Below, piece after piece: positions 1-7,898 of a DNA stretch of 64,000 bases (the stretch's first letter is position 1; each line of letters starts with the position of its first letter). The stretch lies in contig NZ_VDZU01000001.1 of assembly GCF_007673525.1 (NCBI RefSeq), positions 1,870,177-1,934,176 of the forward strand. The letters are read 5' to 3'. This DNA is from Fictibacillus phosphorivorans (GTDB taxonomy: Bacteria; Bacillota; Bacilli; Bacillales; Fictibacillaceae). The position numbers were made by a program, and so were the translations under genes. The notes beneath the pieces were generated by a model that saw nothing but the letters and a program-made list of their open reading frames with translations, was not told where the DNA came from and ran no database searches.

Positions 1-321
1 TGCATGTAGTCCTGAACAATCTAGCTTTACAGCTGAATTTTCTAATATAAAAATATCGGAGTGTTTATGGCAAAAGCATGAATAGCAAAGCAAATCATTT
101 AATAAGAATCTTCAGCGGTTGCCTGGGACTTTTATTTATTCACTCAATATGCTTTAGCGTTATGTTTAAGAGTAAAATTGATGCGAATCTCACAGCTATT
201 TTTAAAACCGTACTTAACTGATTAAAGAAGAATATGACAAAGCAGAAAGTGGAGCATAACAGAGAAATTTGAAAGTCAAATGAACTCTTCTATTCGTACA
301 ACACAGTTTAAAAGGCAAAGA

Positions 322-352
322 AAAATGCAAGATAAAAGTTATCCTGCATTTT
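322..352 (-). terminator. Probable terminator of the beta-lactamase gene
   Basis: An 8-bp perfect inverted repeat (AAAATGCA / TGCATTTT) with a 15-nt loop lies 42 bp past the beta-lactamase stop. Read on the minus strand it is followed by a T-rich tract. The rest of 1-393 holds no convincing gene. Confidence 0.5.
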
Positions 353-393
353 ATATAGCGCTTATCTACTTCATCTATTGGACGTAACCTTTA

Positions 394-1320
394 TTATTTA
401 TTGCCTTTGAGAATCTTTATTACTTGTTTAGTTGCTTCAGCAATAAGCTTGTCGTTATAATCAGCATCTTTTTGATCACGACTGGAAAGTACAGCAAGAA
501 CTATAGGGTCTCTTTTTGGCGTCCAAATGATCGCAATGTCATTTCGCGTACCATACGATCCTGCCCCAGTCTTATCAGCTACTTCCCAACCTTTTGGCAC
601 TCCTGCACGAATTAAGGCATCTCCAGTAGTATTTCTCTTCATCCAATCAATTAATAGTTCGCGTTTTTCAATCGGGAGTATCTCTCCTAGTGTGAAGGCT
701 TGAAGACTGGTAGCAAGTGCTCTTGGTGTGCTAGTATCATGAATTTCACCTGGATTAACTTCATTTAAATCTGGCTCATATCGCTCTGGAGTGGTAACAT
801 AATCACCAATTTCCTCCAGTGATTCTTTAAAACCGACCGGTCCTCCCAGTTGTTTAAGAATAAGGTTTCCAGCAGTATTGTCACTGTAACGAAGAGAAGC
901 ATCCGCTATCTCACTAAGAGTCATCCCCGTATCAACATGCTTTTCTGTAATCGGACTATAAGTGACAAGATCGTCGCGTGTATAGGTAATTGTTTGATTA
1001 AGATCTTCTATTGAAATTTGTTGTAAAAGCGCTCCTACAGCTAGAGCCTTATGAGTAGATGTATAAGCAAAACGCTCATCTGATTGATAGTTTACTGTTT
1101 GGTTTGTACCAGTATCCAAAGCATAGATTCCGAGTTTAGCATCATATTTCTCCTCAAGTTTGGAAAAAACATGATGATTCGCAGTTCCTTGTTCATTGGG
1201 TCTTGTTACTTTAGCATCAACATGACTGATTGAACCTACAAGAGTTGCACTAGACAGAAAAAGCACAGGCACAATTTTTCTAAAAGCAGATGAACGAAAA
1301 ATGTTGCTCAACGATCTCAT
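394..1320 (-). CDS. Class A beta-lactamase, secreted
   Basis: A serine beta-lactamase that hydrolyses the beta-lactam ring by an acyl-enzyme route outside the membrane. All four class A signatures are visible: S88-T-H-K91 (S70xxK box), S146-D-N148 (SDN loop), E182-P-D-L-N186 (Glu166 omega loop) and K250-T-G252. The 308-residue length fits a preprotein with a signal peptide of about 36 residues. No lipobox cysteine is seen, so a freely secreted form is likely. An AGAGG ribosome binding site precedes the ATG. No BlaR/BlaI or PenI regulator is adjacent, so expression is probably constitutive or controlled from elsewhere. The spectrum cannot be read from the sequence. Confidence 0.95.
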   Translation of the reverse strand: MRSLSNIFRSSAFRKIVPVLFLSSATLVGSISHVDAKVTRPNEQGTANHHVFSKLEEKYDAKLGIYALDTGTNQTVNYQSDERFAYTSTHKALAVGALLQQISIEDLNQTITYTRDDLVTYSPITEKHVDTGMTLSEIADASLRYSDNTAGNLILKQLGGPVGFKESLEEIGDYVTTPERYEPDLNEVNPGEIHDTSTPRALATSLQAFTLGEILPIEKRELLIDWMKRNTTGDALIRAGVPKGWEVADKTGAGSYGTRNDIAIIWTPKRDPIVLAVLSSRDQKDADYNDKLIAEATKQVIKILKGNK

Positions 1321-1688
1321 TATAATTCAACCTCTTTCTTTGATGTATTTTCTTTCAAATAACAAATCTATGATACCTAATATACCAACAATGAACATTA
1401 AATGAATCAAACTTATGTAGTATATAGTTAAATAAGAATTCATAGGTTTTTTGTCGGACGAGGGACTCTAAAAGTTTATGTCTGGCAAGTTTTTAAACCA
1501 ACGCCAGCATTCATCTAAAAAGGATTAACACTCATTTTATCGAAATAAATTATACGAAGAGTATGAATTCTTGCTGGATTTATATATTTAAAGACAAATG
1601 AAATATATGGAGAGAATTTTTTTTACCAAACATCATAAATGAAGGCTGTAACTACAATTATGTTCATTTGACATTACATTTAAAGTAG
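1321..1688. other. Gene-free spacer between divergent genes
   Basis: This AT-rich stretch lies upstream of the leftward beta-lactamase and the rightward membrane ORF. It must hold the beta-lactamase promoter, but I could not assign convincing -35/-10 boxes. No ORF, repeat array or RNA structure stood out. Confidence 0.4.
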
Positions 1689-2177
1689 GTGAACTACATT
1701 TTATTATTTTTTGTAATGTTTGTTTTCAACATCATTTTTGGATATTTACTTCACTATTTGTTCGTTTTGTTTGTGTTACTTTATCTGTATGTTGCAGAAG
1801 CACTTGGGAGGACTTTAGATTCTACATTAGATGAAGGATTATTAATTCCAGTGCTATTTATTACTATAGCTGCAAGTGTAGTTTACTTCTCAATAATCGT
1901 TTTAACAAACAAATATATATGGAAGAAAACTAAAATAAAAAAATTCTACTTCATATTAATAATCTTCCTTTCATTTCATTCGGAATCATTTCCAATCAAA
2001 AGCGGATTGATATCCTTTTTAATTAAAATAGTAAAAGTGAAGGATTTGAACGATGAACATGACAAAAAGCGTAATCTTTCTAGCAACACTGATTCTTGCA
2101 CCTTTTTTATTAACAGGCTGTATAGGCGAAGAATATTACGAAAGTCCACCAGAAGCGTTTCTTCAGGTTGGCGATGA
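1689..2177 (+). CDS. Possible small membrane protein, 3' end doubtful
   Basis: Not recognised. Three hydrophobic stretches (about residues 2-38, 51-75 and 84-95) suggest an integral membrane protein starting at GTG with a weak AAAGTAGG-like site. The last 42 codons overlap the next lipoprotein gene in another frame and read as a basic, low-complexity tail. The true protein may therefore end earlier or be frameshifted near 2000-2050. Translation of the first 110 residues is plausible. The tail is probably an artefact of an indel or of gene decay. Confidence 0.35.
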   Translation: MNYILLFFVMFVFNIIFGYLLHYLFVLFVLLYLYVAEALGRTLDSTLDEGLLIPVLFITIAASVVYFSIIVLTNKYIWKKTKIKKFYFILIIFLSFHSESFPIKSGLISFLIKIVKVKDLNDEHDKKRNLSSNTDSCTFFINRLYRRRILRKSTRSVSSGWR

Positions 2178-2523
2178 GTTATACAAACTTAAAGAAGGAA
2201 ACCGAAAGTGGAATTTTACTGACGAAGATTATGATAAAGAATATATTGATCTAAAAGAACTTGCTGCTAAGGAAAAGCAAATTACCGTTAAACCTGGAAG
2301 TAGCGGTTTTTTAATTATTGAACAAGATGAGATCGAAGGAATGAATCCATACTCGGGAGTTCGCATTGGTGTGGTAGCTCGAAAAGGGGACGATCTTAAC
2401 ATGCTAAGTGAAGCTGACAAAACTTTCTTTTTTCCAAAAGAAAAAGGTAATTATGTGCTAGAGATAGACTTCGATTCTGATCAAGGAGATACAGAGTTCG
2501 TTGCTAACATCCAGGTAAAATAA
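2053..2523 (+). CDS. Small lipoprotein of unknown function
   Basis: The N-terminus is a lipoprotein signal peptide: basic start, hydrophobic core and lipobox L20-T-G-C23. The mature protein is about 134 residues, acidic, and should be anchored on the outer face of the membrane. No family is recognised. An AAGGA site lies 9 nt before the ATG, inside the upstream ORF, which supports this start over the overlapping frame. It is followed by a 150-bp gap before alaR, so it is probably not part of that operon. Confidence 0.8.
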   Translation: MNMTKSVIFLATLILAPFLLTGCIGEEYYESPPEAFLQVGDELYKLKEGNRKWNFTDEDYDKEYIDLKELAAKEKQITVKPGSSGFLIIEQDEIEGMNPYSGVRIGVVARKGDDLNMLSEADKTFFFPKEKGNYVLEIDFDSDQGDTEFVANIQVK

Positions 2524-2645
2524 TTAGAGAATTCCATGCTCAATACAGGTGCAGCATTCCGTTTGTGAGGGCTATATCGCTAGTATATTAAAAAATATCC
2601 GTGTATTCAGTAAAAATTCCAAGTGGATTAACGTAGAGGGTTTGT

Positions 2646-2651
2646 TATAAT
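2646..2651 (+). promoter_or_regulatory. Candidate -10 box of alaR-alaT
   Basis: A perfect TATAAT sits 26 bp before the alaR start. The -35 region is poor (TGGATT with a 16-bp spacer), which would fit a promoter needing an activator or held at low level by autoregulation. This is inference from motif matching only. Confidence 0.4.
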
Positions 2652-2676
2652 GGTCAGCATAATCTACTAAAAGCGA

Positions 2677-3180
2677 GTGATTGATTTGAATTCTACAGAA
2701 CGCGAATTATTGCAACTCATTGAAAAAAATGGACGTCTTGAAACAGGTACGATCGCAAAGTTAATGGGAATAACAGAGGATGAAACTAAACAAATACTAG
2801 AAAAGCTTGAAAAAGAAAAAGTGATTCTAGGCTATTCAGCCATAATTGACTGGACAAAAGGTACCGAAGACGGTGCTGTAACAGCTATGATCGATGTAAA
2901 GGTCACACCAAAACGAGGTGTTGGCTTTGATAAAGTGGCAGAGCGCATTTACCGGTTCCCAGAAGTTAAAGCAGTATATCTCATGTCTGGCGTTTACGAT
3001 TTGTCGGTATCGATCGAAGGTAAAACGATGGCAGAAGTGGGACGTTTTGTATCGGAAAAACTCTCAACTATAGATTCAGTCATCTCAACAACAACTCATT
3101 TTATCTTAAAAAAATACAAGCATGACGGTCTTGTGTTTAGTGATAATGATGAAGATAAACGAATTGTGGTGTCACCATGA
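2677..3180 (+). CDS. alaR: Lrp/AsnC-family regulator, AlaR-like
   Basis: A 167-residue Lrp/AsnC protein: N-terminal winged helix-turn-helix (about residues 6-50) and a C-terminal ligand-sensing RAM domain (about 68-145) that normally assembles into octamers and binds amino acids. In Bacillus subtilis the homologous AlaR (YugG) activates the alanine transaminase gene beside it, and the same order is seen here. Its stop overlaps the aminotransferase start by 4 bp (ATGA), so the two are translationally coupled. The start could also be the TTG at 2686, which has a better-spaced purine-rich site. Confidence 0.85.
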   Translation: MIDLNSTERELLQLIEKNGRLETGTIAKLMGITEDETKQILEKLEKEKVILGYSAIIDWTKGTEDGAVTAMIDVKVTPKRGVGFDKVAERIYRFPEVKAVYLMSGVYDLSVSIEGKTMAEVGRFVSEKLSTIDSVISTTTHFILKKYKHDGLVFSDNDEDKRIVVSP

Positions 3181-4349
3181 TTACTGAACCGACTTCAAAA
3201 TATTTATCTAATACCGTGCAATCGATTAAGCCGTCTGGTATCCGTCGTTTCTTTGACCTCGCTTCCTCGATGGAAAACGTCATTTCTCTAGGAGTCGGGG
3301 AGCCGGATTTTGTTACACCTTGGAATGTGATCGAAGCGAGTTATCATTCATTGGAACAAGGCTATACGGCTTATACAGCCAATGCCGGTTTATTTGAGCT
3401 CCGAAAAGAGATCTCTCGCTATATGAAACGACGGTTCGGTGTTACGTATAGTGCTGAAGATGAAATGGTGGTTACAGTTGGTGCTTCACAGGCGATTGAT
3501 ATTGCTTTGCGTGCGGTCCTTAATCCTGGGGAAGAAGTTATTGTTGTTGAGCCAAGCTTTGTTTCCTATGCACCAACAGTAACACTGGCTGGCGGAGTTC
3601 CTGTTCCGGTAAATACGTATAGCGAGGATGATTTCAAGCTTCAGCCTGAACAAATAGAAGCGGCGATCACTGACAAAACGAAAGTGCTTATGTTATGCAG
3701 TCCAAATAATCCAACAGGCACTGTGCTGTCAAAAGGCGATTTGGAACGTATAGCGGAGGTAGTAGAGAAGCATGACTTGCTCGTGATTTCAGATGAAATT
3801 TATGCTGAACTAACATACGATGAACCGTATACGAGTTTTCCTGCAGTGAAGAATATGCGTGACCGCACGATTTTGATTTCTGGATTTTCAAAAGCATTTG
3901 CCATGACAGGCTGGCGATTAGGCTTTGCTTGTGGACCAAAAGCCATTTTGCAAGCTATGCTAAAAATCCATCAATATACGATGATGTGCGCTCCTACAAT
4001 GGCTCAGCACGCTGCCCTGGAAGCGCTCGTTAACGGGCAGAAGGATGTAGTGAAAATGAAGGAAAGCTATCGGCAGCGCCGTAGTTTAGTCATTCATGCT
4101 CTTGAGGAGATGGGCTTATCGTGCCATGTTCCAGGCGGCGCTTTTTATGTATTTCCTTCAATCGAAAAGACTGGATTGTCATCTGAAGAGTTTGCAGAAC
4201 AGCTTCTGATGAAAGAACAGGTTGCGGTTGTACCGGGTAGTGTTTTTGGTGAGAGTGGAGAGGGACATGTCCGTTGCTCGTATGCAACCTCTGTTCAGAA
4301 GCTGGAAGAGGCTATGCGCCGGATTGACCGGTTTTTACAAACGTTATAA
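3177..4349 (+). CDS. alaT: Alanine transaminase, class I PLP aminotransferase
   Basis: A fold-type I aminotransferase that moves an amino group between alanine and a 2-oxoacid using pyridoxal phosphate. Visible residues are N178-P-T180, D206 with Y209 in the cofactor site, and the Schiff-base lysine K239 in SGFSKAFAMTGWRLGF. The arginine in the C-terminal HVRCSYATS segment should bind the substrate carboxylate. The sequence closely resembles B. subtilis AlaT (YugH) from memory of that family, including the SGIR-FFDLA N-terminus. It is coupled to alaR and followed by a strong terminator at 4365. Confidence 0.9.
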   Translation: MITEPTSKYLSNTVQSIKPSGIRRFFDLASSMENVISLGVGEPDFVTPWNVIEASYHSLEQGYTAYTANAGLFELRKEISRYMKRRFGVTYSAEDEMVVTVGASQAIDIALRAVLNPGEEVIVVEPSFVSYAPTVTLAGGVPVPVNTYSEDDFKLQPEQIEAAITDKTKVLMLCSPNNPTGTVLSKGDLERIAEVVEKHDLLVISDEIYAELTYDEPYTSFPAVKNMRDRTILISGFSKAFAMTGWRLGFACGPKAILQAMLKIHQYTMMCAPTMAQHAALEALVNGQKDVVKMKESYRQRRSLVIHALEEMGLSCHVPGGAFYVFPSIEKTGLSSEEFAEQLLMKEQVAVVPGSVFGESGEGHVRCSYATSVQKLEEAMRRIDRFLQTL

Positions 4350-4364
4350 GCATTTCTTTATTGA

Positions 4365-4400
4365 AGATGCATTCCTAGCACAAGGAATGCATCTTTTTTT
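4365..4400 (+). terminator. Rho-independent terminator of alaRT
   Basis: A 12-bp perfect stem (AGATGCATTCCT and its complement, 6-nt loop) is followed by seven T residues, 15 bp after the alaT stop. Confidence 0.9.
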
Positions 4401-4495
4401 AAAATAGTTTAAGGATGAATATTTTTATACCATACAAGAAGGAAATCTTCTTAAAGATGGGGAAGTATTCGTGAGTTCAAAAAGGAGATGAGAGT

Positions 4496-4993
4496 ATGAA
4501 GTTGTTCAGAACTCAGTATGATTGGGTACGTCTAACGAGAGAGACTCTTTTTCAATATTGCGAGACATTATCCCCAACCGACTATGCAAAGAAACTTGAA
4601 GGTTTCAGTGGTGAATCTATTCTAAGCTTACATGCTCATGTAGCGGGTTGTTACCAAGGATGGCTCGGTAATCGTGCTCTTGGAAAGTCACTTCCTGATA
4701 TTACTCCTGAGTCCATACATAACGTTCAAGAGATGCGTGAGCTTTTCAGAAAAACAGATGAGTTGGTTTATGAATTTCTCGATAAATTTGAAAACAATTG
4801 GGATCACACGGTAGAAGTGACGTTTAGAAATGGAAGTCAAGCAGACTTTACGGCTTTGTGGTTATTTACACACACCATGACTCATGAATTTCATCACAAA
4901 GGACAGATTGTGAAGATCGGCAGGCAATTAGGATATGCTCCGCCAGATACAGATCTCATAGAGCCGATGATAAAGAATCCGACAAACCATTAG
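4496..4993 (+). CDS. DinB-fold putative metal-dependent protein
   Basis: A 165-residue four-helix-bundle protein of the DinB/YfiT-like superfamily. The expected metal triad is visible as H48 in LHAHVAG and H130/H134 in HTMTHEFHHKGQI. Members include bacillithiol-dependent transferases and many of unknown role, so no reaction is assigned. It has a GGAG ribosome binding site and sits 13 bp before a second DinB-like gene, so the two form an operon. Confidence 0.8.
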   Translation: MKLFRTQYDWVRLTRETLFQYCETLSPTDYAKKLEGFSGESILSLHAHVAGCYQGWLGNRALGKSLPDITPESIHNVQEMRELFRKTDELVYEFLDKFENNWDHTVEVTFRNGSQADFTALWLFTHTMTHEFHHKGQIVKIGRQLGYAPPDTDLIEPMIKNPTNH

Positions 4994-5006
4994 GAGGGTT
5001 AGTAAC

Positions 5007-5474
5007 ATGAGCCGAGCCGAATTCTTACTAAAAGTGTTAGACTCCACGTTTGATAAAGAGAGCTGGTACGCGCCGCTCAAACCAGCTATAGAAGGATTAA
5101 CGGCTAAGCAAGCAAGCTTTAGACCACCGGGCGATGCAACGAAATCCATCTGGGAGAACGTCAATCATCTCACTTATTACAAAGAACGACTTGTTGCCAC
5201 TTTAGAAGGACAAGAGTGGACGCGAATTGATGGAAACGATACCTTCTTTATCACCAAACAAACAGAAGATGACGATGACTGGTATCTTACCATCGATCGC
5301 GCAGAAAACGTACACAACAAACTAAAAGGATTACTAAGTGAGATGAGTTCTGAAGAAATAAATGAGAGCGGATTAGAAAGTGATCTTATTGATATCTTTC
5401 TTCATGATGCCTATCATACCGGTCAGATTATTATGTTAAGAAAAATACAGGGATCTTGGCCATCTCATCGTTAA
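5007..5474 (+). CDS. Second DinB-like protein of the pair
   Basis: A 155-residue DinB_2-type protein. Candidate metal ligands are H54 in NVNHLTYYKER and H133/H137 in FLHDAYHTGQI, the same arrangement as in the preceding gene at low sequence identity. An AGGAGGG site precedes the ATG. The pair may have arisen by an old duplication, and the products might act in the same pathway. Function is unknown. A terminator follows at 5498. Confidence 0.8.
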   Translation: MSRAEFLLKVLDSTFDKESWYAPLKPAIEGLTAKQASFRPPGDATKSIWENVNHLTYYKERLVATLEGQEWTRIDGNDTFFITKQTEDDDDWYLTIDRAENVHNKLKGLLSEMSSEEINESGLESDLIDIFLHDAYHTGQIIMLRKIQGSWPSHR

Positions 5475-5497
5475 ATCAGAAGAATATTCCTTAAAGC

Positions 5498-5535
5498 AAG
5501 CACATTTATTTAACTAATAAATGTGCTTATTTTTA
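5498..5535 (+). terminator. Terminator of the DinB pair
   Basis: A 13-bp perfect stem, AAGCACATTTATT and its complement with a 5-nt loop, is followed by ATTTTTATT. Confidence 0.85.
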
Positions 5536-5558
5536 TTGAACACATTTTACTAAAATGA

Positions 5559-5587
5559 TTGACACAAATGGAAAATAAACATATTAT
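5559..5587 (+). promoter_or_regulatory. Sigma-A promoter of sdpRI
   Basis: A perfect -35 TTGACA (5559-5564) and a -10 TATTAT (5582-5587) are separated by exactly 17 bp, 64 bp before the sdpR start. Confidence 0.8.
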
Positions 5588-5590
5588 GTA

Positions 5591-5624
5591 ATTAGATAGT
5601 TAGACACTTATCTAAATATCTAAT
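5591..5624 (+). promoter_or_regulatory. Nested palindrome, likely SdpR operator
   Basis: Outer arms ATTAGATA (5591-5598) and TATCTAAT (5617-5624) enclose inner arms TTAGA (5600-5604) and TCTAA (5611-5615). The element lies just downstream of the -10 box, where binding of an ArsR-type autorepressor would block the start of transcription. The assignment to SdpR is inferred from position and from the family's habit. Confidence 0.6.
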
Positions 5625-5650
5625 TATGGAAATCATCCTGAGGTGACAAA

Positions 5651-5923
5651 ATGTCTCTTAATGAAGCGTTTAAAGCATTATCTGATCCGACTCGAAGACA
5701 AATCTTAACGCTGTTAAAAGAAGATGAACTAACAGCAGGAGAGATCGCTTCACATTTTGACATGCAAAAACCGAGTGTGTCTCATCATCTAAAAATTTTA
5801 AAGCATGCTTCGCTAATCGATGATGAGAGAAGAGGACAGCATATTTATTATTCTTTGAACACAACGGTGTTTCATGAACTAATGAGCTGGTATTTTACAT
5901 TTACAACGAAGGAGGAAAAATGA
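5651..5923 (+). CDS. sdpR: ArsR-family autorepressor, SdpR-like
   Basis: A 90-residue winged helix-turn-helix protein. The recognition region is about residues 38-55 (QKPSVSHHLKILKHASLI), and no metal-binding cysteines are visible. In B. subtilis SdpR represses sdpRI and is drawn to the membrane by SdpI when the SdpC killing toxin is present. The same arrangement is seen here: a strong promoter, a palindromic operator and a 4-bp ATGA overlap with the SdpI-like gene. No sdpABC toxin genes lie in the window, so the pair may sense another signal. Confidence 0.85.
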   Translation: MSLNEAFKALSDPTRRQILTLLKEDELTAGEIASHFDMQKPSVSHHLKILKHASLIDDERRGQHIYYSLNTTVFHELMSWYFTFTTKEEK

Positions 5924-6570
5924 TGAAAAAGTATGGATGGAGTTATCTTCTTATTGCACTTAGTGTACTGATCGGTGTATTTGCTTATCCTTACCTGCCT
6001 GATCAAATGCCGATGCATTGGAACATCCACGGTAAAGTGGATAGGTATTGGGATAAACAATATGCTGCATTCTTTCCACCAATGTTAATGATTGTTTTGA
6101 TGGTGTTGTTTATCTTCATGCCAAGAATTGATCCAAAGAAAGAGAACTACAAGAAATTTTCTGGCAGTTATACGATTTTTATTACGATTATGAACGTTTT
6201 CTTCTTACTTCTACAATCCATGACTATTAGCTATGGTTTAGGTGTTAATATAAACATCTCACTAATCGTTAATTTAGGAATCGGTTTACTTTTTATCGTA
6301 CTCGGAAACTACTTGCCGCGAATCAAACACAACTACTTTATCGGAGTGCGCACACCGTGGACGCTTGCGAACGAAAAGACTTGGAGAAAGACACATCAGC
6401 TTAGCGGAAAGCTCTTTGTAATGGCAGGAATTTTGCTTGTTGCAATATCATTCTTGCCAGGCATTTATAAATTTACGGGCATGCTCGTTGTGGTTCTATC
6501 AACCGTTCTCATCGCAACCATTGCTTCTTATGTTTTTTTCAATCGGTATAAGAATGTAGATAACAACTAA
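5920..6570 (+). CDS. sdpI: SdpI-family membrane immunity/signal protein
   Basis: A 216-residue protein with about six membrane helices, containing the N-terminal DUF1648 segment (LPDQMPMHWNIHGKVDRYWDK) and the C-terminal SdpI domain (NYFIGVRTPWTLANEKTWRKTHQLSGKLF). In B. subtilis SdpI gives immunity to the SdpC toxin and titrates SdpR. An AAGGAGG site allows initiation at either of two adjacent ATG codons. With no toxin operon nearby, this is probably an orphan immunity system or a signalling relative. Confidence 0.88.
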   Translation: MMKKYGWSYLLIALSVLIGVFAYPYLPDQMPMHWNIHGKVDRYWDKQYAAFFPPMLMIVLMVLFIFMPRIDPKKENYKKFSGSYTIFITIMNVFFLLLQSMTISYGLGVNINISLIVNLGIGLLFIVLGNYLPRIKHNYFIGVRTPWTLANEKTWRKTHQLSGKLFVMAGILLVAISFLPGIYKFTGMLVVVLSTVLIATIASYVFFNRYKNVDNN

Positions 6571-6581
6571 AAATTTTGATC

Positions 6582-6608
6582 GGACACCTCACGTAGGTGT
6601 CCTTTTTT
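6582..6608 (+). terminator. Terminator of sdpRI
   Basis: An 8-bp GC-rich stem, GGACACCT / AGGTGTCC with a 5-nt loop, is followed by six T residues. Confidence 0.92.
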
Positions 6609-6692
6609 GTCACCCAAACAAGCCAAGAGGTACATGCATAGACTATACCAATATATGTACGGATTTATAATCGTTATAAAAGGAGAAGAAAG

Positions 6693-7868
6693 ATGGATTA
6701 CCATGAAAATCAAGATGATTGTACATGCGGTATATTCGAACAATTAAAGGCTGGTAAGGTGATTTCCATCCTTCTGAAAAATACAGCGGTACCAATTCAG
6801 TTAACTTTTCAAACGTTTGATAAAAATTCAGGATGTATCTCTGGATTTTTACGAGATGGAAGAGTATTCGTCGTCAGCTGTGATTGTGTAGCTGGTGTTT
6901 TCCTAAGTCCTGTTCCGCCACTTGCTTGCCGTGTGCTAGCTTATGTAACCAATACCGGGGACAATACCGTTTCTGTTGTAGATACAGCAACAAATACAAC
7001 AATTGACACAATTTCAGTGGGGGAATTTCCTGTCTTTGTTGCATTGACACCTAATGGGAGAAGAGCTTATGTAACGAATTTAAATAGTAACACGGTTTCA
7101 GTTATTGATACACTCACGAATAATGTGATCCAAACGATAAATGTACCAAGTCCATCAGGAGTCGCCGTTACTCCGGATGGTACTACGGCATATGTAACGA
7201 ATGTAAATGATGGAACACTAACCGCAATCAATACCTTAACGAACACGATAACTAATGTCTTCCCAGTTGGAAACCTCGCTAGCACACCTGTTAACATCGC
7301 TATATCTCCAGATGGCTTAACGGCTTATGTAACAGATCAAACTCAAGGAACACTCTCTATCGTTGACCTTGTGACTACCACACAGACAGTACTTACTCTT
7401 GGTAATACACCGCCTGCGGGTGCTTTTGGTGTAGCAGTGACTCCAGATGGTACAGAAGTCTATGTTACGAATAGTTTTGAGGGTACTGTTTCGGCAGTTA
7501 ACACAACCACACTTAATGAAATCATCATCCCGGTTGGATTAGTGCCAGGTACTAGTTTTCCTTTTGGAGTAGCGATTACCCCTGATGGAACCAGTGCTTA
7601 TGTTGTTAATTTAAGTGATCCATCCGTTTCAGTTATTGATACAGCTCTGAAAATTGAAACAACTATTATCACTAGTCCACTATTGGATGTTTCTGCAAAT
7701 ATCGCGATTACTCCGGACGGAAGGTTTGGTTACGTGACGAATAACCAAGCTGGAAGTAACACTGTTTCTATTATTGATATTACGACAGATACAGTGATTG
7801 GTAACGTAACAGTAGGATTAGAACCATTTGGCATTGCAATTGGTACGGTATGTCCAAATCAACTTTAA
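6693..7868 (+). CDS. YVTN-family beta-propeller protein with Cys-rich N-terminal domain
   Basis: Residues about 88-385 contain roughly seven repeats of about 42 residues with the motif AYVTN...NTVSVIDT...V.VG..P..VA.TPDG, the YVTN/YncE-like propeller. Residues 1-75 form a separate domain with C-T-C at 10-12 and a C-D-C-V-A-G motif. The same layout starts the Ig-like protein encoded on the minus strand at 37467-39014. There is no signal peptide. Such propellers usually act as binding scaffolds on surfaces, and a spore-surface role is possible but only inferred. RBS AAAGGAG. It converges with the SagB-like gene. Confidence 0.85.
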   Translation: MDYHENQDDCTCGIFEQLKAGKVISILLKNTAVPIQLTFQTFDKNSGCISGFLRDGRVFVVSCDCVAGVFLSPVPPLACRVLAYVTNTGDNTVSVVDTATNTTIDTISVGEFPVFVALTPNGRRAYVTNLNSNTVSVIDTLTNNVIQTINVPSPSGVAVTPDGTTAYVTNVNDGTLTAINTLTNTITNVFPVGNLASTPVNIAISPDGLTAYVTDQTQGTLSIVDLVTTTQTVLTLGNTPPAGAFGVAVTPDGTEVYVTNSFEGTVSAVNTTTLNEIIIPVGLVPGTSFPFGVAITPDGTSAYVVNLSDPSVSVIDTALKIETTIITSPLLDVSANIAITPDGRFGYVTNNQAGSNTVSIIDITTDTVIGNVTVGLEPFGIAIGTVCPNQL

Positions 7869-7871
7869 AAG

Positions 7872-7898
7872 AAAGCCTGAGATAACTACTCAGGCTTT
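7872..7898. terminator. Hairpin between convergent genes
   Basis: A 10-bp perfect stem, AAAGCCTGAG / CTCAGGCTTT, lies between the propeller gene and the end of the SagB gene and overlaps the latter's stop. The T-tract is better on the minus strand, so it probably ends the peptide-modification operon and may serve both directions. Confidence 0.7.
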
